This document shows positions 12,307 to 21,834 of a stretch of DNA of 64,000 nt, piece by piece. Every line of letters starts with the position of its first letter. The first letter of the stretch is position 1. Below the pieces are notes generated by a model. It did no database searches, was not told where the DNA came from, and worked only from the letters and a program-made list of their open reading frames with translations. This DNA is from Gnetum montanum (Eukaryota > Streptophyta > Gnetopsida > Gnetales > Gnetaceae): positions 101,011-165,010 of the forward strand of contig MNCI01036526.1 in assembly GCA_015680685.1 (NCBI GenBank), written 5' to 3'. Made by a program: the position numbers and the translations under genes.

Positions 12307-12998
12307 CCCTAATGTCCAACACTTTAGGGGTTGGTAAATCAAAAGAGCATTGGGCATTTCAGCTATTTGAGCATCCCTAGCACTCTTGCATTTGAGCATT
12401 CGAGCTTCACACCTTGGCGCTTCCTAGAGCACAGTCCATCATTGCACTCGCAGAACATGGTGATAGCTAACCTAGTAGGTTTAGCCTCCATTGTAGCGGC
12501 TAGCTCTACATCCTAGGCATCCTAGAGAATGACTACACTGCTATGCTACCACTATGCCTACTTGACACTGCATACTATTCTTACCTCTTATCTAGCAAAA
12601 GTTATGCTCCCCATTTTTTGGGTGGTACATTTCTTCATTCTCAAGGTCTATTTCATTTCTTTTCCAAGAATGTTTTTGATATTAAGTATAACTTACATTT
12701 TTGTTGTTGTTTGATACATATATGCACACTCACATCACTATTTTCGAGCCAGGTTACCCTACTATACTTTGGGTTTGCTAGTCCTAGTATCTGTGCATAA
12801 TGCATTATAAACCCTTCTTACAAATGGTTGTTCTAACACCATGTAAGTCCCTATCTAATCAAATAGACTATTCAAGGCATCTCATTTCTATTTCCCTAGC
12901 ATGACCCTCACACAAATTTAGGGTTAGGTTGTATGCCTGCTAACCTCTTAGTGTTCTAGCCATTAATATTTTTGAACAATACATATATTTATTGTAAG

Positions 12999-14140
12999 GA
13001 AAAAGAAACCACTCTTGACAAGATGATTCCACAATAGACATTGTTGATATAGAAGTTTATTAATGAACTTAAAGCAAAGTTTAATAGGATGTTAAAATGG
13101 ATCTATGAAAATGTTACAACTCTTGTTGAGCTGATCAAAGAGAGGATTATGCAAAACAAGCCAAGCAATCACAATAAACGAAGGATATAGAACCAGGAAA
13201 TAGCTAGGAACAATTTTTGGCAAACAAGAAAAATGGCTAATGAAAGTGAGGCTATAGACTCAACCACAGAAGAATATAATGGATGTGACATTTGCATATA
13301 TGACCATCTTAAGGGCCATTGCTTGATCTTGTTACATATACATGAGTATTGGGAAAGTGCTTTAAATCCAATGTTTGTATTGAGGCACATGCCCAAGATA
13401 TTTTTTCTTCCAAAAGGTAATTATAGATAGTCCCACAACCAATCGTATTATCCTAGGGGGACTTATTACTGGCCTCAACACTATCATCAACCAGAGTGTC
13501 AATAACCATAGTTGTGGGGGAGGCCACCACCAAATCAGCCCTATCCTTCTTATCTACCAAAACCACATGGATATTATGTTCAACACCCTATTTTTCCAAC
13601 TAGTTCTACATTCCCTACTTTAGATTGCTGCTACTACTCTCCCAAGTATCATCAACCCATGACATCTCCAAAGGGATCACTAACTTATACCTTTGACCAT
13701 CCATCCTACCCTCAATATTCTCATCCTCCACCTCATTATATGCCACCACCAAGGACAAAAGAAGGTTTTTTTACCACAATATCAACAAACAAATGCCACT
13801 TGTGCTACAAATGTGCATAGACATGCTAACACTAGTGGGTTTCAACTGTAATGTTAGAAAAATCCCTTTTGGAGGAAAGGTCATAAGCCAAAGCAAAAGA
13901 CTCATGGATTTACCACATCATCTAAGCTAGCATAATGCCAAGCTAGTGCAGCACCTTCCTTTTCACCACCACTATCCTTTAATCTGACACATGGACCATC
14001 ATCCATCATTACTCCAATTCCAAACCCAAGAAATGAATCTACAAGCATGAGGAGACAAACAAATCCATGCATACCATATCATGATCAAGGGTGCAATCAT
14101 GTGCCAAACATCCATCACAAGAACACCTCTGACATCTTGA
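12999..14140 (+). pseudogene. Gag C-terminal half of element X
   Basis: The reading matches the gag at 16,340-18,098. A basic, charged region is at 13,060-13,250. A zinc-knuckle-like motif C-x2-C-x3-H-x4-C (CDICIYDHLKGHC) is at about 13,284-13,322. Then comes a Pro/Tyr/Ser-rich tail with repeated YPSY, YYSPKYHQP and YPQYSHPPPHY from about 13,440 to 13,760, followed by CHLCYKCA. Several stops and frame changes are present. The N-terminal capsid part is absent at the junction with element A. Such gags form the particle in which reverse transcription occurs. Confidence 0.7.
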
Positions 14141-15322
14141 CCCACTAAACATTTAACACTCAAGTGTGTGAACAATGATTAGTCTACCTAGTCACTGCAA
14201 CATTAATAGACACCCAATGGCTAGGAAATGAACAATTACCAATGTTTTATACATGCATGGATATGATCTATCCACTTATTAATCCTTTTCATGGCCAAAT
14301 GTTTAGTTGTGGGGGTCACCCTCCATTCTAATCTTTAGGATTTGTAAGTGTTTTCCATCTTTTTATTTTACAATTTTTTATCATTTTACTATTTCTTGAT
14401 ACAATTTTTCCTATTTTTTTCTACTTCTTCTATTTGTTATTTTCATCTTCTTTGTTAGTAATCATGGTTATGAATAAAAAGATCATGTTGTCCATTATGG
14501 TGAGGTTTTCTCTATGTTGTCGAGTCATAAGGGGTTGATTATTTCAATAGTGATATCACATCATCCATCCACTCATTCCATTAATAAGAGGTTCTTGCTC
14601 TAGTCATAATGATATTCTTTTTCATCATCCAACCGAACAATAAATTCATCACCATTGTGTCTAGATACAAGAGTGCAGAACCAAGGCAGAATGTAAGGGG
14701 TATGACATCAATTGGATTTTTGGATTCTCTTTGGATACTTTTGTATGTTCTATCTTATTGTTGAGGTTGTAATTATATCCTTCTAGATCTAAGAAAAAAT
14801 GTGAGTAAGAGGACCATAAAAAGGCACTAAATAAATTTTACAGGTCCCATTGGAAAAACATGTACCCATGCCTAAAAGGTAGCAGCATCTCAAAACTTCA
14901 AGAAAAAAGAAAAAGAAAACACATTTGTGCCATACCTAAGCTCTTTCCATGGACAAAATGCCAAGTGATGTTACTCCTTGCAACTATGATAGTCTTATGG
15001 TTGTCCATTGACATGATGAAATGATGGGATGTCACTAAAATGTGGTTTGGACTTGGTTTGAATCTTGGAAAGAATGGCTCATGATTATTTAACCATTAAT
15101 AACACACAAGGATTCATTGTGCCCATGGTAAAGCACCTCATGTCCCAATTTCTGCAATCCTTTCTATAGTCCATCTCATCTCACTATCCATGTGATCCTA
15201 ACTTGTGGTTTTGTATAACATAGAGTTATGATCTCAAATTGGTGGTTTTAACATGTGTGTTTTGTTGTATAGGTATGCATTACATTCATTTCCTTTAGTG
15301 CCTATGGACATTCTTAGGTATG
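14141..15322 (+). other. Noncoding block between gag and ORF2 of X
   Basis: No reading frame is supported. The block is clearly similar to 18,099-19,040 of the nested relative (for example the segments around AATAAGAGGTTCT and TGGACTTGGTTTGAATCTTGG), so it is a conserved part of the family. It could be the intron or leader of an ORF2 transcript. Confidence 0.5.
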
Positions 15323-15327
15323 GTAAC
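15323..15327. other. Left target site duplication (GTAAC)
   Basis: Five bases before the 5' LTR, matching GTTAC at 20,864-20,868 with one change. The undisturbed target can be seen in the family relative near 19,020 as ATGGTTACGCAAGGGCAT. Confidence 0.65.
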
Positions 15328-16201
15328 TGATGAAGTGTCATTATGTCAATGCGTTGACGAGGCTACATATACACGTCAGCGTTGACATGGCCTTGTTGAT
15401 GCAGCCTTCCTTCATTGACAGGGCCCGTTTACGCAACAACCTATCCCAACCTATAAATAAGAGGGCCTTCCGCCTCATTTAGGCATCTTTTGGGTTAATT
15501 GTACAAAGGTTCTTGTAGTTTGTTTTCATAGGCATGAGATTATTCTCCCAAGTGCATGCCCACAGTGTGATGCTTGTAATTGTACGACACCTTTATTCAA
15601 GTGTGACGTATTTGGATGGGCACACGACCAAAAATAAAGATCGAGATTACTTCATCATTGCAGCATTCACTTAGTTTTAATTGTCTAGTTTAATTGTTAA
15701 TTGTTATTTTTATTTATTGCTTTCTTAGTTAATATTTATTTATCATCATTTATTATTCTTATTGTTAAATGTGAAATGAGTATGACTTAATCACGAGCAT
15801 TTAAGTTGACTACTTGGCAACCCAGCAGCATACCTAGGATCTATGCTTGGTAACCCTAGTAGTAGTCATGCACGAGGTCCAAGATGTGTATGGATGATTA
15901 AGGAATGGATATTCATCACACTTAGTCTAGCTTAGACTCATTTCCTATTGCTCATTAGTTTAATCAATATTATCTTCCATTGTCTCTAGGAGTAGCATTA
16001 GTTTAGGATCACGTCATATGCCTCACTCTGGACTAAACCATACGTGACAAAGCAATACTAGTCCAGGTGGGAAGACAACAAATTGTGATCAACGTGTAAC
16101 TATCTAGATACGACAACTAGCCTATTAGTGGAGTTCGATCGGATCGCATCTGAACATTCGTATTCGTATGGTTAAGTGTAGGGGTACCTCGTTGCTCATC
16201 A
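15328..16201 (+). mobile_element. 5' LTR of nested Athila-like element
   Basis: Starts TGATGAAGTGTC and ends GCTCATCA. TATAAATA at 15,452-15,459 is the likely promoter, and AATAAAG near 15,635 a possible poly(A) signal. Aligns along its length with 19,966-20,863; the latter carries an extra internal TTTATTTCTTTCTTAGTTAA-like duplication. Confidence 0.85.
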
Positions 16202-16220
16202 TTGGTGCCATTGCTAGGGA
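16202..16220 (+). other. Primer binding site, tRNA-Asp-like
   Basis: TTGGTGCCATTGCTAGGGA lies directly after the LTR. It equals the known Athila tRNA-Asp primer site (TGGCGCCGTTGCCGGGGA) with a few C-to-T and G-to-A changes. Confidence 0.75.
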
Positions 16221-16339
16221 TGGTGCTAGTTATTTAGATTAGTTACATCATACAAGATCATTGTAACATGTATTAATGATATATCCTTTAGAAAATAAAT
16301 TAAATTAAAATTCAATTAAGTCACACATGGTTCACAACC

Positions 16340-18098
16340 ATGTCTCTCTCACAAGACTATAATAATGCCACACCTAGTGAGGCAATTCATTGGAGAAACA
16401 ATGAATATTATGATAATGAAGATTGGAGTACACAACCTGAGGTGGGGGTTCCTTATAAACATTAACAAGGACAACATCATTTCAATGCATGAAAGCATAA
16501 CATACCTAGTGACGATGAACCCCTACTAGCCACTATAAGCTTAATAGAAATACAAGAGGTTGTTCGAATAGCTTGCAGGCATTGTAAGGAAAGTTGTCTA
16601 CCCATGCTTGATTTAAAAAACTTTTCCAAGTTTTCAGAAGGCTATGATTCAAATCTGCAACAATATTTACATGCCTTCTTCGATGCTTGTACATGGAACA
16701 ATATCAATAATGGGTGGCAAAAAATTAAGCTCTTTCCTCTGACACTCATTGGCCAGGCAAAAGTATGGTATAGGTCGTTAAAACCAAAATCAATTCGATG
16801 TTGGCCGACAATGGTAGAACTCTTCAATGAAAGATATCAAAGCTATGCGAGAGTGTCAGCCTTGAGGAGACAAATCCAAGAATGGAAACAAGTGCAACAT
16901 GAACCCTTGGACATGGCCTTAGAAAGATATTATGCACTGTTAAACAACTGCCTAAGCCATGGGTTCTCCAAGGAAAGGCTAATGTACCATATCATAGATG
17001 GGCTTCGTAATGAAATAAGGGAGACCCTAGGGATGTATGCCCAAGGTCAACTATATGAGGTACGAACCCATCAACTCTAAGAGCTTATTAAGCAGATACC
17101 AAAAGAAGAAGGAGAAATACCCAAATGGGAGAATGTTGAAAGTTCTCAACGGGATCAAAATCTTAACTTAACAAGGGTCCATGATCATGAAGAGGAGAAA
17201 TCAACTCACTTCAAGGAGGTGGAATCATCTTTGCCAATCCTATAATAACTACATGAAATTGAGGTAAAGATTAATAAGATGACAAACTAGGTACATGAAA
17301 GAGGTGGAGAATATGCCAACATTATTAGAGAAAGAGCTATGCCAAATTGAGAAACAAGACAGGACACCACAAGACACTCAAAACAAAGGGTAGAAGAGAA
17401 TAAGAATAAGAACTCAACTTCCAATCATACGTATCAATGTAATATTTTCTTGTACGATCATCCCAAAGGTCAATGTCCAATCTTGTCACATTTACATGAG
17501 CATTGGGGAGGAATGTTACATCCAGAGTTTGTACAAACATACTGTGTCCAACCACAGTGGCGAAAACCTCAGTCATGGGGGAGGCCACTACCAATTGGAC
17601 CATACCCTTCATATGTCCCAACACCAAATGCTTATTATATTCAACACCCTATTTCTCCAACAAGATCAGCATCCTCTACCTCACCTCATCGTTATCATTC
17701 TCCCGAGAACTATCCACCCATGTCCTCTCCAACAAGATCACCACCTCATGTGCCTTACACTTCTCATCAACCTCAATATTCTCATACTTCATCCCCTTCT
17801 GCATCACTGCCAGCTATGCCAGAAGATTTTGCACCATAGCATCAACCCAAAAACATTACTTGTGCTACTACTGTCAACAGTAGTGGAGGTCCTTTACAAC
17901 ATCGAAGGCATCCCTTCTTTAGATGTGATTGTCGAAAGGGACACCATAGTTCAGAAACCATTGCATTCGCCAATTCAGCACAAATCCAACACTGTGGTGC
18001 ATCTTCCTCTTCGAACCTAATGCCTCATGTTACCTCATCAGGGCCACCAATTAACACTCCAACAATCATACGACCTAATGAACATAGGAATGAAGAGT
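16340..18098 (+). pseudogene. Gag of nested Athila-like element
   Basis: One frame from ATG 16,340 to TGA 18,098 (586 codons), broken only by stops, not by frameshifts over the part I followed. An acidic N-terminus is followed by the retrotransposon gag domain at 16,604-17,080, the longest open part, with landmarks KLFPLTLIGQAKVWYRSLKP and HIIDGLRNEIRE. Then come a charged linker, a zinc-knuckle-like segment near 17,440 whose second Cys is Phe (C-x2-F-x3-H-x4-C), and a Pro/Tyr/Ser-rich tail (17,580-17,830). Stops include TAA near 16,466 and 17,078. Gag would build the particle. The intact core suggests that this domain decayed last, or that the insertion is younger than its host. Confidence 0.82.
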
Positions 18099-19359
18099 GA
18101 AAAACTGATCCTTGCATACCATCTTCCATGAGTAATCTCATCCATGAATAAAACACTCATGTGGCTCATTGGTTGAGGTGTTTTTTATGCTATCAAGTCT
18201 TGAGTGGTCAATTATTTGGATAGTGAGCCATTACACCCACTCATCCATTCTACAAATAAGAGGTTCTGTTCGAGGGTACAGTGCTATTCTTGACATTCTT
18301 GAAACTTAAAATTAATTTTCTTCTCATTGTTCCCAAAGTGAAAAATGATGGACTAAGAGGGAATGGCCAGGGTGTGACATCAAGGAAACTTGTGGATTCT
18401 CTTTGGTGACATTTGTAGCTGCTATCATGCAACTTGGTTGTACTAAGATCCTTGTAGATCTAACGAAAAATGGGAGTAAGAGTAATCCAAAGGGCACTCA
18501 AAAATCAAATAATATTCTAAGGGGTCCCACTGGAAAGACATGCACCCATGCCTGAAGGTTGGCGATTTCTCTAGATTCAGTGAAGTGAAAAAAAAAGAGG
18601 AAGAAGAGAAAAAGAAAAGAAGGAAGTGCTACAAAACAAAAATTACTCCTCCCTTGAATAAAACACCAAGTGATCGTACGCCTTGTTGTTATGGTACTCT
18701 CATAGTTGCTCATCATTGGATGAAATAATGTGATGTCACTGATTAGAGGAATGGACTTGGTCCTGATCTTGGAACAATGGTTTAATGACACTTTAATCAT
18801 GCTGTACATGTAGAATTCATTGTGGCCTGAGTCAATTACCTCACATCCCAATCTCTGTAATCCCTTCTCCGATTTATTCCATCTCATTATTCCTGTATTT
18901 TTGACTCATGTCTTGTATAGCATTGAATTCATACCTCATCATGGTGGTATCAACATGTGTGTGTTTTGTTGCATTGGTATAGATTCCATTTAACCCTTCT
19001 AGTGCCTATGGACATCTTAAGGTATGGTTACGCAAGGGCATATAGGTTGGAACCTACTTTTGGGAGGCCCCACTTGTTTAACTTTTGTAATTTGTATTTG
19101 TTGCACACCACCACATCATCTTATACCCTTCGAGTATTTCATTGACAAACCTATTCTTTCCTTTGTCATTATTTTATCAAATGTTCCTCAAAACTAGGTT
19201 TGACATTAAAAATTTTAGGGCAAATTCCTTGAAAAATATCTAACTTTAAAATCACACTAAGTAAAGAATGCAACATTTATTAAAGGCAATGGGTAAGTTA
19301 TGAAATCATTGAACATTTTTCAATAACCTTACTAATAATTGATCTTTGTGTGATTATAG
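18099..19359 (+). other. Noncoding block before ORF2, ending in a splice-acceptor-like site
   Basis: No frame is supported. The block is conserved with 14,141-15,322 of X. Its end, ACTAAT...GATTATAG directly before ATGGCCC, looks like a branch point plus 3' splice site, and the same end stands before ORF2 of X at 21,834. Confidence 0.55.
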
Positions 19360-19800
19360 ATGGCCCCTAAAAGAATACAACAAGGAGAACCTTCTCAAGG
19401 TGCAACTGAACAACCTGGGAAAGGCAGAGGCTAGGGACCTCGTGCAGAACATGCAGGGCAGAAGGTAATCATTCAGCATCCATCATGAAACTCTTGTTAC
19501 TGCATAATCTATCCAAGAAAAGGGTAGAGACGTCAAGGCCTAAGCCTATGAAGAGGAATGATGGCTATTTGTGGCATGGCATGTCAAGGCCAATCAAGTA
19601 TTCCCATAGCTACCGTGTCCATGAAAAATGCTGACTCCATCAAACATTGGAACATCAACATGGACGACTCATAATCCTTAAATAAAAGAGGATAAATGTT
19701 AGGTGCTTTTTCAATGGTATCAATCTCAGAAGCCTGATGCATAGGACAAAGGAAAGGCACCCATGGAGGAGCCACCACTATCAGGAACCCCATGAGTTCC
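19360..19800 (+). pseudogene. ORF2 (env-position coiled-coil ORF), internally deleted
   Basis: Begins MAPKRIQQGEPSQG at 19,360, right after the acceptor-like GATTATAG. After about 150 bp it jumps to the C-terminal part seen in X and at 33,170-33,400. Here it reads WHVKANQVFP near 19,585 and the C-terminal tail GKAPMEEPPLSGTPMS near 19,750. The central several hundred residues are missing, so this is an internal deletion. Role unknown; its position matches the env-like ORF of Athila elements. Confidence 0.6.
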
Positions 19801-19950
19801 GCAAGTTTTTCTTTTTGTGTCTGTGTCCAAATTTTGTTTTATTCTCCACTGCAACATGAATAAATTTCTAGTTAGTCAATAATCCCATACCTATCCACTA
19901 TGTATTCAATTGAGCTTGTTCCTCACTTTCACTTGAGGACGAGTTTTTAC

Positions 19951-19965
19951 TCAGTTGTGGGGGTA
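19951..19965 (+). other. Polypurine tract
   Basis: TCAGTTGTGGGGGTA directly before the 3' LTR start TGATGAAG. Confidence 0.7.
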
Positions 19966-20863
19966 TGATGAAGTGTCATTATGTCAATGCGTCGACACGA
20001 TCGCATATATGTGGCCTCATTGACGTGACCCCATCGACGTAGCCTACCTGCATTGATGGGGCCCCATTTATGCAGCCACCTATCCTGACCTATAAATAAG
20101 AGGGTCTTCCGCCTCATTTAGGCATCTTTTGGGTTAATTGTAGGGAGGTCCTTGCAGTTTTTTTTCATAGGAGTTATATTATTTTCCCAAGTGCATGCCC
20201 ATAGTGTGATGCATGTAATTGTACGACACCTTTATTTGAGTGTGACGTACTTGGACACACACATGACCAGAAATAAAGATTGAGATTACTTCATCATTGT
20301 AGCATTCACTTAGTTTTAATTGTCTAGTTTAATTATTAATTGTTATTATTATTTATTGCTTTCTTAATTAATATTTATTTCTTTCTTAGTTAATATTTAT
20401 TTATCATCATTTACTATTCTTGTTGTTAAATGCAGAATGAGTACAACTTAATCATGAGCATTTAAGTGTGACTACTTGGTAAACCAGTAGCGTACCTAGG
20501 ATCTACACTTGGTAACCCCAGTAGTAGTCGTGCACGAGGTCCAAGATGTGTATGGATGATTAGGGAATGAATACTCATCACACTTAGGATAGCTTAGACT
20601 CATTTCCTATTGCTCATTAGTTTAATCAATATTATCTTCCATTGTCTCTAGGAATAGCATTAGTTTAGGATCACATCATACGCCTCACTCTAGACTAAAC
20701 CATACATGACAAAGCAATACTAGTCCAGGTGGGAAGATAGTGAACTGCGATCAACGTGTAACTATCTAGATACCACAACTAGCCTGTCCAAGGAGTTCGA
20801 CCGGATCATGCATGAATGCTCGTATTCATATGGTTGAGTGTAGGGGTACCTTGTTGCTCATCA
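19966..20863 (+). mobile_element. 3' LTR of nested Athila-like element
   Basis: Partner of 15,328-16,201, ending TTGCTCATCA. TATAAATA at 20,091-20,098. Followed by the GTTAC target duplication at 20,864-20,868. Confidence 0.85.
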
Positions 20864-20868
20864 GTTAC

Positions 20869-21834
20869 ACAAGGGCATCATAGGCTAGAGCCTACTCTAG
20901 GAAGGATCCACTTGTGTAAATTTTGTGACTTCTACTTATTTGACATAACCACGTCATTCTTAACCTTCCAAGGGAATAACTGTTAAATTCTATAGTTTCC
21001 CTTCTTATTTAACTTGATTTGTCCACAACCTCTATTTCAATGCCCTTTTTCTTGCTTTTTCTAAAGCTTTTTACATCGACAACTCCACCATATCACAATT
21101 TTAGTGCCTCAAATCGATTTTCTACTTAGCCCAAAACTATGGACCTAATCTCAAACCTTCCAACCAATCATAGAGCTTCATTTTCCATGGTTAGTTGCCT
21201 TGTTTAATGCATATTCTTGAACCCCAATATTCGGTGGGACGCAACATTGGGTACTTGATATCAAGTCACACAAAACCTATATATATGATCCCCATAATGC
21301 CCAAACGTCATTCTCATCATTTATAGCTAGGGGAGTTTAATTTTTCTCTCATAGCTCAAAGCTTTATGCACCAACTTTTAGCTTGTAATATTTGGCTCTC
21401 AACCACTCCAATTTTTGTGTTGTTTGCACCTATTTGAACCCGAAGTGTTCAAGTTAGTTGTGGGATGGTGCTTGTGTGGAAAACTTATTTCAATTTTTGA
21501 TAATTTGCTATCACCTAGAGGGTATTATAAGGGTAAGAGTGTTAAAAAATTTAGGCATTTTCATGAATAATCAATCATATTAATGTTATAAACCTTAATT
21601 TCTCCACCCAAGAAACCATAACCATCATTATAAGCCATACATAAGGAAAAAGGAACAAATTGCAAAGGGTCATAAAAGATGATAAACACTCTTTGGGAAT
21701 TTTTCTTGAAAAATTTTCTAATTGTGCAATCATATGAACTAAGAACTTAATGAATTAAGGTTAAGAGTATGGTATACATCTGTTAATGATAACCATCGAT
21801 ACCTTAGTAACAACTAATCTTTGCTTGATTATAG
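20869..21834 (+). other. Element X sequence after the nested insertion, noncoding
   Basis: It continues the pre-insertion sequence (ACAAGGGCATCATAGGCTAGAGCC, like 19,027 onward). No frame is supported. It ends with CTAATCTTTGCTTGATTATAG before the ORF2 start. Confidence 0.55.

Larger units (their letters stand above)
1..12983 (+). mobile_element. Tat-like Ty3/Gypsy element A, 5' part outside window
   Basis: This is the 3' part of a long LTR retrotransposon of the same family as the element at 40,575-57,996. In order it shows a protease remnant (3-557), hairpin repeats (783-1,010), a gene on the opposite strand (1,219-5,742), RT/RNase H/integrase remnants (6,380-9,198), a second repeat array (9,200-9,490), a noncoding stretch, a polypurine tract (11,081-11,096) and a 3' LTR (11,097-12,983). 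The second RNase H domain points to the Tat lineage. All coding parts carry many stops, so this copy is old. Directly after the LTR the sequence enters the middle of an Athila-like gag, so element A most likely inserted into element X; the other half of X's gag would lie left of the window. Confidence 0.85.
11097..12983 (+). mobile_element. 3' LTR of element A (1,887 bp)
   Basis: It starts TGAAACACCACC, identical to the start of the minus-strand LTR at 36,782-38,528. It has U3 hairpin modules at 11,160-11,900 and a TATA box in the context CTAGCCCTATAAATACCC. Near its end are CCCTCACAC and CTAGCCATTAATATTTTTGAA, which align with the ends of the other Tat LTRs; it finishes AATACA. The exact right end is inferred by this alignment. 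Confidence 0.75.
15328..20863 (+). mobile_element. Nested Athila-like element without pol (5.5 kb)
   Basis: A complete element bounded by two similar LTRs (15,328-16,201 and 19,966-20,863), both TGATGA...CATCA. It has a primer site directly after the first and a polypurine tract before the second, and it is flanked by GTAAC/GTTAC. The inside codes only for gag and a truncated ORF2; RT, RNase H and integrase are absent. It inserted into its relative X. It would need pol proteins from another element to move. Confidence 0.85.

Noticed and set aside
16202-16220. tRNA gene fragment
   Set aside because: The match to a tRNA 3' end is the primer binding site directly after an LTR; no cloverleaf sequence is present.
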